From positions 22,212,648 through 22,276,647 of the forward strand of contig CM047425.1 in assembly GCA_026168455.1 (NCBI GenBank): a stretch of DNA of 64,000 nt. Reading direction: 5' to 3'. The DNA comes from Theocolax elegans (lineage: Eukaryota > Arthropoda > Insecta > Hymenoptera > Cerocephalidae). Below, in pieces: positions 22,458-34,560 of the stretch; within the stretch, counting starts at the first letter, position 1; each line of letters opens with the position of its first letter. A model generated the notes under the pieces. That model was not told the origin of the DNA. It saw only the letters and a list, made by a program, of their open reading frames with translations, and searched no databases. The translations under genes were made by a program, and so were the position numbers.

Positions 22458-23806
22458 CGGAATCTAACGGAGGCTTGCGGTCGCGAGAATCGCGCTGCCT
22501 CTGTGATCCCCAGCGAATCTGCGATATCCACCGAGGACGTACACAGTGGAGGTAAACAAAAAGAAACATTCCAAGGAGAAATTGATCTAACGTCTTGTCC
22601 GATGTATTTTCAGTTATAGAATTCGGAATGACATTTCGCACTCACACTATTGACATACATGCAACTCGTAGTGAATGTTATTTTTAACATTAATTACTAA
22701 CGCGTATCGTTATCTTATGGCATAGTCCCTATCGCATTGTTTTTGTAATATTTCACATTTAATGGTTAGTATTATTTTCGTAAAAACGTGTAATTATCGC
22801 AGAAAAATACAGAATCTACACCGAGTTCTTTAATCAGAGCGTTGAATTCTATACATTCTATCTAAAATATGGGGTAAACAAAGTTTTTACATATGCAAAC
22901 AGATAACACTATCACATTTTAACAAATAATTCGATTGGGCCGCGTATTTCTATAGAACCTAAAAAATATATAAAATATGTTATTTGTTTACTAAATCTTG
23001 ATTGAATATATATGTATGGGAATATGTGTGTGAGACTGTGTGTGTGTATATATATATATATGTAAATGCAAAGTTAGCGGACAAAAAATAACGTGTATTT
23101 ACAATATATATATCAAGTCCCGCATTATTTCAACTCGTATTGTGCATGGCAATGCGATTTTTTTTTGTATTTTGCTCACTATCTTATCGCTCACAAAAAA
23201 TAATTGTAAACAATGAGCAATAATATTTCCTTGCTTAAAATCGTGAACAAAAAGTAACTTTACTGAACACAATTAGCTTTTAATATTAACTATTGTTTTG
23301 AATGCAAATTGCCTAGACGCTACATTTATAGTATGTCAGTGACCTAGAAAATTGCGAAATAACCATTTTAATACTATAAAGCAATAATATTGTAGCATTA
23401 CGTTAAAAAAACAGTTAAGCACATTGAACTGGATTTCATTAAATTAAACAACAATCGAGTACTTAAAATCTCCTATGAATTAATTAAAAAATATTTATTT
23501 ATCAAAAAGTTTAAAGATCAAGAGAATAATTTGAGTATAATTGATTTCGATCTACGATAATTCAAAATGTAGAAAAATTCGAGTTACTTAATAGGAAAGG
23601 CATGGATTTTTTTTTCTCGCGAGAACGAGCGATGCGCTCGAATCGCTATTTACGCGCCAAGAAGAAAGCTGAATTGCATCGAGAGAAGGAGAGGGAGAGG
23701 GAAAGAGAGAAAGATAAAGCGATGATGGCGAGTTGAATGAACGGACGCGTCGCGATAAAGCGAGCGTATCGCGAATAGAGGGAATGAACATTTTCGGGCT
23801 CGGAAG

Positions 23807-23808
23807 TC

Positions 23809-23840
<32 letters not shown>

Positions 23841-23869
23841 CATTCTCTCTCTCTCTCTCTCTTCTCGCT

Positions 23870-23900
<31 letters not shown>
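23807..23900. repeat. (CT)n microsatellite at the distal edge of copy B
   Basis: About 95 bp of CT repeats with three short CTCGCTCTCATT-type interruptions. Absent after copy A. Confidence 0.9.
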
Positions 23901-26900
23901 ACCGACAGAAGACCATTTGTCGAAAGGTATATACAATGACCTTAAGTATACGTACATGAATAACTGGTCGAAGCATTCGTTCCTACTGAGAAATATTACG
24001 ATCAGACGAACCTTTGAACCACAACGTTTTTTTTAAACTTCTTGCTACTTTTGAACCAGCTTTAGTATGTTTGTTTAATTAATTTTTCTTTCACGTGCTT
24101 TCTTAATTTAAATATATTACATGTAATTCTTTTTAAATGCTTTTAGTGTATTTAATTCAATGTTTGTTTGAATAATCTTATATTATTATACGTATACGTT
24201 ACTCTTCGCTATTAAAATATAAAAATAGTAAATTTAAATGCACTAGACGGAATTAAAATTTTAGTTGTACTAAAAATAGTTACAACTTATAAAGTTTCCG
24301 TCTGTGATTACAAGCTAAATAAACCTTATACGAACATTAAATTTCCGTGTTTGATATACGTTTTAAGAAAATTTTAAGTATTTTTTATTTGAAATTATAA
24401 GATTATTCATTGTTGGGCGAGAATAATATCTAAAAAAATCGATCTATATTAATTGAATTATTCACTCTATTTGCATCAGCGCGTATACATTTGTTTTATT
24501 TGTATAGTCAATTATAAGTCTCGCTAATTTCGTCGTTCCTTTTTCTTTAATAAAGGCCACCATATTTTTTTGGAAGTCAAATTTTATTTTTGCATAAAAA
24601 TACAAAATACATCCTTCTTTTTCATGTAAAGCAAACCTTTAATAAAAGTTGAACGAAGCTCTGTATTGTAAAATTTTAGAGTAGTTTCTGAAGTTTGAAC
24701 ACAGGCAGCGTACAAAAATATAAAAATAAAGTATAAAGTTTAACATTCTTAAAAAATTCTTAAAGAAACTCGGAATATAACTGTACAAATTCTTAGTTGG
24801 AAATTAATCAAATTGTTACTCTTTTTATAGAGTTTAAGTGGGTTTTTTTAATTCTTTCAATTAACCATATTATTCAAAAACTATCGTTGGATAAAAATTA
24901 ACGTAGTCACGCAAATGCACGGTTTACGGCCAAAAATATCGAGTTAGCCGAGGGATGTGTTTAAGCTCAAAAATGACATTGTAAATAATTCGGTTAATAT
25001 TATACGCATTTTGTTAAAATATCGTATCTTAATGTTCACTTGCAGAATTGGGATGCTGAAATACTTGTCGAATTCGAACGTATTATGCGAAAATGCAGTG
25101 GTGCGCGTATACTGATTTATATTCCCAGAGCCAATGATATAAATTATTCATTTTAATTAATTGTTATATACGTTGGGAAATTTTCAAAAAGAGAGTCCGA
25201 GTCGAGCATATTTTTTTGCACGTACGATCGGTTATAGATATATGCGGGAATTTACGCGTTATATTTTGCAATATAAATTATTCATCGCAATTGTCGCGTT
25301 ATTATTTTGTAAAATTTTCAGACGGAATACTTTAGTACAAATTCAATTTTATAATTTTACGATATTATAATACTCGCGAATAAGAAATTTTTCATTTGTA
25401 TGCTAATTAGAAATATGAATAATTTATGGTATTTATTTTAATAAAAGTAATCGAGTAAGCTCAATCGAACCTTTTGGAAAATCGAACTTTATTTTTTTTT
25501 TTAATTTAACAACCTGGCGCATACATGAATTTATATTTGATAATTTGTCCTCCCTGATATAATTTCGAAAATGCCTTTTTCCAAGTACACACACCTACGC
25601 ACCCACACAAAATATTTACAATTTCGAAATAAATCAATTTTACCAGAATGTCATTATTTTTACATCTCGTTACAGCGTTAAGGGAATTTCCAATTACTGG
25701 AACTTTTATATTCTCATTCGATTCACATTTGTTATTTGTTAGTAGTAAGGTAGTGTTGACTTTTCATTGGAACCACTTATTACGTTAAGCAAAAAAGACC
25801 AACTTGTAAAATACAATAAATGATTAATATTAATTTGGAAAACCGCTAATCGAAGCACAATGGTTCTTTTTTCTAAATATATCCCTCGTATCAATTAATT
25901 TTAAGTAACGTTATAGATTTAATCGCGAGCTTGGGAAAGTTCCCTTAATGCAGTTTTTGCTCCTCCGTAACAGAGGGCAGTAAAAACATATAGAAATCAT
26001 TTATCCTACATCTGATTAAGTAATACTGTAATTGGTATTATACGAACAAAAAATCTTTTACATCGATTGTACATCGAAATTGAGTGCACATTTGTTTAAT
26101 CTTACTTTACAACGTAACATAATTTTACTACAATATAATTTGTGTGATATTATGATTTGACGTTAAGGCTCTTGAACTTTGAACTTTAATTACAACTTAA
26201 ACGTGGTTTAAAATTTCGTACGTGTAGCCTTTCATAAAAATTATATGTGCCAGAAAAAGTTATTGAAAAATGCCCTGTACTTTATTAAGTTTAATAAGTT
26301 AGTGTTGTGTCCGTAAAAACTTTAGCATACAATTTTCTATAGTTCGTAATAAAGTTACCATATATGCCATAAAAAGTAATCCTCGTGACAAGCGAAATAT
26401 TTAATTTTTTTTTAAAATGTGTAATCCGTGAGCCAATGTAGAAGAATTCAACTTTAAAAATAGCTTTGTGTAAATATTATACGAACGATCTAGTTTTCAT
26501 AGACTTCGATTAAAAGAAATAATCAAAGCGGTTGCAAATTATTTCATAAACAAATTTTCTTTCTCTCATTTAATATAGTGTTTTTGTAGAGAGTTAGAGC
26601 AGTTATTGTTATTGTTTGTTATTCATTTATTTATTTTAACATTTTGTTAATTATAATTATACACTCCGTTTGATTACTATTTGTTATATTTTTATTTGTA
26701 GTATTTCTAACATGTTTTTATCATTGCTGTATAGCCTTAAAAAGGGACGTTTTTCACGTGTTCGATACGACGGCGTTTATTTGAATAAAGCTTGGTTCGC
26801 GGATATCAATAGATTCAAGAGAATTTTTTAGGCAATTCTAACGAAGATGACTTCAATATTACTAAAACTATTTTTCTTATTTATCATCTTGTCGAATAAA

Positions 26901-29310
26901 CTCGATAAAAAATAAATACCTTTATGGTGTTAATTCAAATATAATTTGTAATAGGTAAATTGATAAAATAATTGACATCCTGTCTATATGAGGTGTCAAT
27001 TACGTTACTATTTCACATCGTTTAGGCATATTTTATAATCGTAATTTTATTAGATTAATAGGAGGATTGTATTAACAATTAGTTCACAAATAAGAGAGTA
27101 GATGGAATTTGTTCTCGAAACTGAATGATAATGTTTAATGGAAATTTGTATTTCAGAACTTTATGTTAGATATTTATAACACAAAGATCAGTCTCGACAG
27201 TTTTTGTTAAATGTTTATTTCACAGGAAACATTCTAAATTTGTGTAACTTAAAATTTAGGATTTCCTGCTAGAATTCGTACGAGATTCGTCAAATTTTCA
27301 TCCCTATTAGTGCAAATCTTTAGGATCTTAACATTTGAAAAGTAAGCGGTCTTAAATTTTAAAAATTTGTATCTCAACGTAAAATATTCAAAACAAATAT
27401 TCTCTTTGTCCGTACAACACTTAATTATCTTAGTTTACGCTACTTAACTTCTTTAAAAATTTTCCAATCTACCTTTCAAGATGCTTTTAATTAACATGGT
27501 TCGAATAAAAGTAAAATATACAATTTTTGAATAAAAAAAATGAAGTGTAACTGGAGTAAAATATTTCGAATCGTTCAAAATTATTGTATTTTATATTTAT
27601 TTCGTGTAGGTAGTCATATAATAAAAGTAGATATATGAACAATAATATATCAAAATTAAAATCGAGTCACTCAAAGTAGAATGCCTTAGTTTTAATTTTA
27701 TTGAATTACATTTTATTGCGTTCCATAATTTAATGTATATACGACTGATCAATAATATGTACACAGTGAAGTAGGATATTCAAAAAGTCAGTTTGAAAAA
27801 GTTGATATAAGGAATATTTCAAAAATTTATAAATTTGCATACAGAAAAAATATTTTAATGGCAAATTTTTATATAGAATTTTTAATATATTACACTTGGT
27901 TCAGATAGAAAACAATTTAATTATTTTTCGAATGAGACCGATGAGACCTCAAAATACGATAAAATGCGACGATAAGATACGACAACCAAAAAGTACAAGA
28001 AAGATTGCTTCAACTGGAAAAATTTGAAATTGTGGAAAGCGCCCAACCCAAAAACTGACAAGAAAGAATATTGATAGCCAGTCAGATAATTTCAAATTAG
28101 AAAATAATAATAATAATACATTCTATATTAAATTAACAGATATTTTTCCATGTACTATATACTATACAAAAATTTGGACGTAAATATATGTCTTAATAAT
28201 GAACATTTTGATAGTATAATTTTTTCTACCTTTAAAATATCGGCACAAGATTTTATTCCTTTCGAACGTCTGAACGAAATTTTACACTTTTGAAAAGAAG
28301 AATCAAAGTTTATATACTTCAAAAATAGAATTTCCATATTGCTATTTTTCAAATACCAGAACAAAATTTTATTATTTCGTGAAGTAGACATTGCTAAGTT
28401 TATGTTTTTTAAAAGTCGAAGTAACTTTTTCTATACTTTTCAAATGTCGGAAAAAATTTTTATACTTTTGTAAAGTAGGAGTTTCGAAATTTACACTTTC
28501 CAAAACTATAAATTCACAAGTTTCTAATTTTTTGTTCCGTATTTTTACATTTTAATATTTTAGAAGTTAGGAATATACGTTCATGCAATGTAATATCAAC
28601 AAACCTATATGTTATCGGCTTAGTAGAATAGGGTGCCGATTTAGAATTCTTTTTGATAAGGTGCAGGCTCAAATTTGGGTTTTAAAAGATATCGATTAAA
28701 AATTCTTTTTAAAAAGATGACGATTAAAATTTCTTTTTGAAAACTACTAATTATAATTAATATTTATAATGAAAAAAATTACACAATTAGAAAAGTTGAC
28801 ATCGTTTAGATAAAAACATATATATATATATATATATATATATAGTAATTAAAAACATTAAGGCGTTGTCACAATTTTTGAAAGTGGAAAAGCATTTTTA
28901 GTTTAAACCATTTTAAAAAGAAATTTAAATCGGTAACTTATCACAAAGAATTTTGAATTGACACTTTTTCAAAAAAGAATTCTGAATGAACACTAATTTG
29001 CAATAAACCGACAATATTAAGATGACGCCGAGAGATGGATGTAGATATAACACTTATATTACTATTTATTAATAACCTGCAGTTGTCCACTTAAAAACTA
29101 TATTTTTAATACAAGGAATACGTTTGATAAATAGATAAGAAAATATTAGAACTTTTATAGGATATTTACATCAATAAGAGATTCAATATATTAATTTAGT
29201 TTATTACATAGAAAACTCAACCGGCCCTATTTGAAGTTTTGTGATCCTTGTGGATTCATATACATTATGTTAAAAGAGTTGAACAGTTGATCTTTGCGTT
29301 ATAAAAAAAA
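23901..29310. other. AT-rich non-coding stretch
   Basis: No gene seen on either strand. At 28150-28560 a loose repeat of the words TATACTTTTCAAATGT and AAAATTTTA recurs with degenerate spacing. At 28620-29000 copies of CCGATTTA...ATTCTTTTTGA occur in both orientations around a (TA)n core at 28819-28844, like an old fold-back element. Confidence 0.5.
28819..28844. repeat. (TA)n core of a diverged inverted repeat
   Basis: Uninterrupted TA flanked on each side by diverged inverted copies of a CGATTTAAA/TTCTTTTT-type word. Confidence 0.8.
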
Positions 29311-30180
29311 TAATTATTCAAATACCGGAAGAGATGGAAGAAGAAAAGGAAAAAATGTAAGTAAGCGCAATGAAGACTATAGAGCGCGATGTTTGAATCG
29401 AGTATATACGCGAACTTGAACAGGACGCCGGTTTGGCACGTGGCTGCCGTCGGTCGGAAGGGTTACATGACGACACGGAGAAAGAGGGAAAGAGGGAAAG
29501 GGAGCTCGGTAGCAGCCTGTGGCACAAGTGGAAACGAGGAGACCGAGAGAGTGAGAGAAAGAGAGAGGGGCGCCGGGAGCGCGAATTTTCCTCGCTTCGA
29601 GGGTTTCACACAGCTGCGAGAGAGCACGAGGAGGAAGAAGAGGTGGAGGAGGAGGAGGAGGAGGAGGAGTGGGAGGAGCGGGAGGGCAGGAGAACGAGGA
29701 GGTGAGGGGAAGTGTAGACAGAGAGCGAAAGGGCGAGGGCGCGTTAACCCGCGCTGAAAGGGAGAATGCGGACCGAGAGAGACCGAGAGAGCGAGAGAGC
29801 GAGAGAACGTCGAAGGGACAGTGAAAGGGAAAACCGTGAAAGAGGCGCCAGCGAGCTCCGGCTTGCCCAACCTAAATGTGTATACCTATGTATATGCGCC
29901 GCGCGCGTAGAAAAGTGAAAACGCCCTGCTGGTACAAAATGTGCTGCCCGAGTGAGTGTGAGAGCGAGAGAGCGAGGGACCGAGAGAGCGAGAGAGAGAG
30001 AGAGAGACCGAGAGAGCGAGAGAGAGAGAGAGAGCAAGCGCTTGGGAAATCCAGCGAGAAGGGAAAATCGATGAGAGGAAAAGGGAAATTTCGAGGGCCG
30101 TGCGTTCGTGAACCCTCTGTGGCTTGTTTTTTTTTCGTTTTACTCTACCAGGAGAAAGTGCTGCTGGACATTTTATAGTC
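29311..30180. other. GA-rich, CpG-containing island, possible promoter or untranslated exon
   Basis: Strong purine bias on the plus strand, with GGAGGA runs (about 29627-29702) and (GA)n (29986-30035). A more even GC-rich part at 29410-29470 reads GACGCCGGTTTGGCACGTGG. Overlapping open frames on both strands are dipeptide-repeat translations (Arg-Glu or Ser-Leu) and are rejected. GA tracts are typical of insect promoter regions bound by GAGA factor, but no core element is clear. Confidence 0.4.
29986..30035. repeat. (GA)n tract
   Basis: GA repeats with GACCGAGAGAGC interruptions. Confidence 0.85.
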
Positions 30181-31092
30181 CCACAATTGTTTGGAGTGGA
30201 ATTTTACTTGGTATCGAGCGAGCATTTTGATGCTCTAATTGCTATACAGTCCATTCGATCTCGACGAATTCGATCTTGAAATTGACCGTAGATCTCTTTA
30301 CCTTTCTAAATCAAATGTTAATAACGAGTTATAGTTACGCTGGTCACAAGATTGTCGAATTTTAATTGTAAATTTGCATTACGCCTTATAAATTTTCGTT
30401 AAATCAGCAAAATCAAGCGAAAATGTATTCATATAAACGCATCGAATAAATTTTAATTTTGACGAACGTATACGTAATTGAATAATGTAATATGATTTTC
30501 TGCACAACGCAACTGAACAATTTCGTGTACAAATCAAATTGAACAATCAAAACGAAATTCCATTTTCTATTCTAAACTATCAAAGACAGCATTTAAAAAG
30601 CGATCGGATAGAGCAAGATTTAAATATCTATTTCAACTTTATTGTTCGATTTCAAATCTACATTTTTAAAACTTTAATTTCGAGGCGCAAAAAAAATATA
30701 AAATTCTCCATCGGAATTTATTTTATTTTTATAACAATTTTTTATAACGGTATATTTATATCAAAATAATTTTATTAAACTAAAACTTTTGTAGTAACAA
30801 AAAAAAAGCATATATACTATCCAGAAAAAAACATGTGTTATTCTTTTGATCTAATATCAATAAAAAAACTATGAATTTCAATGAATATAGAACATTTTCA
30901 AACGGTAAAATAAAACAACAGTATTACAAGAGTTGATTAACGTTTTTTTGTTGTTCTGTAAAAAATAGCCTTTAAATCTGTACAACTATACATTTTAAAT
31001 TTTTCATATATATTTCGTGCTAAAAATAATGATTTATTTTCTATTCGCTGACATTTACAAAATATTAAAGAACGAAAGAAACAACGGCTACG

Positions 31093-31094
<2 letters not shown>

Positions 31095-31126
<32 letters not shown>
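31095..31126. repeat. (TC)16 microsatellite
   Basis: Uninterrupted TC repeat of 32 bp. Confidence 0.93.
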
Positions 31127-31128
<2 letters not shown>

Positions 31129-31150
31129 GCAATACTACATTGAAAGATTT

Positions 31151-31184
<34 letters not shown>

Positions 31185-31653
31185 GTACATGTATACGTGC
31201 GTAAAGCGTCTACAAGAATTTTAATCTAAGCAAAACCTTCAACATTTTATGAAAAAAGTTTTGCTTTTCGTAAATATTTGGAATTTTCCATCCAATCAAC
31301 TCTAAAAAGTGTTTCCAAAAAAATGATGTATATACACATAAATACATAATGCATTTCAAACATAATCCAGTTAGTTTGAAAAAAAATCTTTCTAATGAAA
31401 CAAAATATATACATTTGAAACTTTATAGTAGAAAGTTTGTGCTTGTTTATCGCACTTTTTCTCATACATTAAATTTTATTTCTTGGTACAGTTATTTATT
31501 ATTATTATTGTTATTGTTATTGTTATTGTTAAAAGGAACTCCCGACATAATAAATCAAAACAAAACTTGCCGTAGAAACATTAAAACACAATATGGAAGA
31601 ATAATAAAGAGATACAACTACAAGAAACATTGCGCCTGAAAATACCGAAGTAT

Positions 31654-31657
<4 letters not shown>

Positions 31658-31697
<40 letters not shown>
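31658..31697. repeat. (TA)n microsatellite
   Basis: Uninterrupted alternating TA of about 40 bp followed by (CA)n. Confidence 0.93.
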
Positions 31698-31701
<4 letters not shown>

Positions 31702-32630
31702 CACACACATATATATAGCTACATAATTAAATTGATAAACTTTATTAATTTACTTGAAGCAAACTTTATTAATTCCAACCTCACGAAGCCTGAACAACAT
31801 TGTTAAAAAACAAAAACTCGCAAGTGAACGACGAGAATCTTTCCTGCTTCTACAACTTCTACATTCTCGAAACATTTTCATTTATCAAAACATGAAATAC
31901 GAAAACATCTAAACCCACTTGAATGGAAAGAGAGCGTCAAACTTCTACAAGTGAATGCGATCGTTTTTTTTTTCTTTTTTTCCGAAGGCGTGAAACGAAA
32001 GTGAACAGGGACGATAACGCTTATCTTCCGTTTCGATGATAAAAGAAGAGACGAAATTAAAGTGCATGTGTAAACTACAATTGTGTGGGAAATTTATTTT
32101 TTTTAATTTCGATAAACACCGGCTTAAATTTGTTAGCGTTAAAAACAAATTTTACTTGAACCTAAAGTGATAGATCAATTTAAAATAAAATAATGTCTAA
32201 TATTTATTGATATTTAAATAAACATTAAAGTAAAATAAACAGCATGATTTTACAATTTAACTTGGCTGATAATTAATGTTCGATTTAAAGATATTTATAA
32301 TTATTATCGTGTTTAACGTTCACGGTGCGAATATATTGGATTCTATACGTACATTTCTTTAACTTATTCAAAGTAATAATATCTTAGTATTAAATAGACG
32401 CAAGTAATAAATCACAGCTATACATACATTTTCAAAAAATAAACCACTCGGAGAGAAAAAAATATGAAAATCTATCGAGTATTCAATTTCCAAAAAAAGA
32501 AAATTACACTGACACGGTGCATTAATAAACTCGATGCATGTATATAGTATAGTTACACATAATCGAAAGGTATAAGCGCTCGGAAGAAAAGGAGAGGAAA
32601 AAAGAGAGATATATAGTCTAGCGAAGGATT

Positions 32631-32700
32631 AGCAGCAGCAGCAGTAGCGGCAGCGGCAACAACACCGGCAAGGGCAGCGCAGCATCAACAGCAACAGCTT
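32631..32700 (+). repeat. AGC/GGC/AAC triplet-rich block
   Basis: Trinucleotide run beginning AGCAGCAGCAGCAGTAGCGG. The plus frame reads Ser, Gly, Asn, Thr and Ala and stays open to a TGA near 32736 (ending CKFEMKR), but has no ATG at its start. Such runs occur in coding exons and in 5' UTRs of insect regulatory genes; I cannot tell which. Confidence 0.45.
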
Positions 32701-32789
32701 TGAGAGAGCTCGTTTGTAAATTCGAGATGAAAAGATGAGGCGAGAAAGAGCACTTTATACTCTTGTACAGTTACGAGCGCGCGGCTGTT

Positions 32790-32799
32790 TGACGTCAGT
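32790..32799 (+). promoter_or_regulatory. Candidate core promoter: CRE palindrome overlapping an Inr
   Basis: A full TGACGTCA (32790-32797) overlaps TCAGT (32795-32799), the arthropod initiator consensus. Counting A of the Inr (32797) as +1, CGTTG lies at +27 to +31, close to the DPE consensus RGWYV with one mismatch. The surroundings are GC-richer than the flanks. No TATA at -30. Confidence 0.3.
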
Positions 32800-32851
32800 A
32801 CGAGATTTCGAAATTCTTAACTCGTTGTTGTTTTTTTTTGTAACCGCCTCG

Positions 32852-32911
32852 ATGCTGGAAGATTTCGTCGAGTTTTTACGAATTTCCGGTCGCCGGGGCG
32901 ATGATTTTTAA
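32852..32911 (+). other. Short ORF of 19 codons downstream of the candidate promoter
   Basis: ATG to TAA reading MLEDFVEFLRISGRRGDDF, 55 bases after the candidate start site. A donor-like ACAG|GTATTG follows at about 32962. It could be a short upstream ORF in a first exon, or chance. Confidence 0.15.
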
Positions 32912-32962
32912 AAAAAGGGTCTTTCGTTACGGCGCCCATTGTGTGGGCCTTATAATTTAACA

Positions 32963-34560
32963 GGTATTGTTTTTATTTTTTAAACCGTTAAACGTACAAT
33001 CATTTTTTACGATTCGCAAGTTGGGTTTTAAAATATATATTTCTTTTTGTATTCAGTTCCTTTGAAGCATATATACGTATATATTCCCTTTAAAAATAAA
33101 ACATTTTTTAAATAAATAATATCCGTAAAGTTAAAAAAAAATTTGATTTAGAAAATACCGGGGACTGTGCGTGCTGTGTATTAGAGATAAAAATTTGTCG
33201 AACGTGCCAGATGTTTTAATTTAACACTCCGAGCCGTAGATATAAAGTTTAAAACGTAGCATCTTATTAACGCTCGAACAAACTTATCCATCACAATAAT
33301 TGGTAGATCATTGACTGTTGTAATTAGTTTCGATAACGATGAAAATATCTTTCACAGTCACTGATCTATAGCTGCGATTTCGAGTTTCCTGTAACTACGC
33401 TCGATCGTAAACGCGTAAGTCATCGATTTAGTGCACATTTTATCATACGCGTGAATTTCGTTATACGTCGGTAATAAATCTAACGCGATTAAATTTCCAG
33501 TTAATTTTACGAAAATTCGCGCGTGGTATACCTTGTTAAAAACGCACATCTACAAAATGACGATTATTACGAATCGGTGTAGTAGCTTAGTTAATTTAAA
33601 TAATTGTTTAGAAAACCCATGTGTACGGGTTATAAAAATTGATCACAGTTAATAAAAACACGTATTTTTATACTACGCGAGATAATGTCAACTTTTTAAT
33701 TTTACAAGTTTTTAAACCGTCATCGTCAGAAGAAAAAAAAACATTATCTTGTTATTGAACCAAAAATACTCCAAGTGGCATTCCACGTCAAATCTCGTGC
33801 GATTAAGAAGCTACTTTCCACTCCTTCAAATTATTTACCAATTTCATATTTATTTTAACGTATACCTACATCGTCGTGTTTTTAGTAGAAATTATATATT
33901 TTCTTATCGCGGAATTATATACGTATAGTAACGCGTTGAAAAACACGGTCATTCATTTTCAAGTTATGAAAAATAGTTTGTACATATATATTTTAAAAAT
34001 TAAATTTATTTTTTCGAAATATATTAATACAACAAATCGTCGTAACATTTTCGTGCGTATACCACGAGTAAACGGTTTAAATTAATAACACGTATAAATA
34101 GTTACATCCACCAATTAATATTAAACACCAATCATATACGTATACGTGTATTTTATTTTTCACCTAATAAAGATGGTCGTTCATCTTCTTCATAATGAAA
34201 AATATTATTTAAAACTCGTTTTATCAATTTTTACGAGGCAACTAACGTATTTACGTCATACGCGTTGAAAAAAGAAAGTATACAAGTAGAAAAATGTTTA
34301 AACGTTTTTCATTCTCGAAAAGTTGTAAATACGTTTATTATCATTATTATCGCATGTCGGTTATAATAAATTGGCTGACTTTTATTTAACAAAAATATTT
34401 AAGTGAAAATTTTAAAAATTCCGTTTAATTTTTTTATACGTTCACATTTCTGACGCACTTTACAATCGACGTCCGTATAAGAAAAACACTCACAGCATTA
34501 ACATAACGTTACATCACGTGTCAGGATATATTTTCACTACAACCAATATTAATTCACCTA
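32963..34560. other. AT-rich non-coding stretch
   Basis: No supported gene. CpG is frequent for such AT-rich DNA (many ACG and CGT words), unlike vertebrate DNA. Confidence 0.5.

Larger units (their letters stand above)
21157..23806 (+). repeat. Direct duplication, copy B (2.65 kb)
   Basis: Second copy of 13989-16668. The copy is shorter mainly because its (TA)n core is shorter (the palindrome at 21317-21378 is 62 bp against 84 bp). It continues into a (CT)n tract at 23807-23900, then GACCATTTGTCGAAAGG. That resembles GGCCATTTGAGCGAAAAC just after copy A, so the true duplication may run 30-40 bp further with the microsatellite lost or gained. Confidence 0.93.
30181..32580. other. AT-rich non-coding stretch with several microsatellites
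   Basis: Contains (TC)n at 31095-31126, (AC)n(AT)n at 31151-31184, a TTATTG/TTATTA run at about 31497-31531 and (TA)n at about 31658-31697. No gene seen. Confidence 0.5.

Noticed and set aside
13989..23806. The two direct copies considered as long terminal repeats of a retroelement
   Set aside because: No TG...CA ends, no primer-binding site or polypurine tract, no gag-pol between them, and no target-site duplication at the outer flanks.
29389..30178. Several long frames on both strands in the GA-rich island
   Set aside because: All are dipeptide-repeat translations of purine or pyrimidine tracts.
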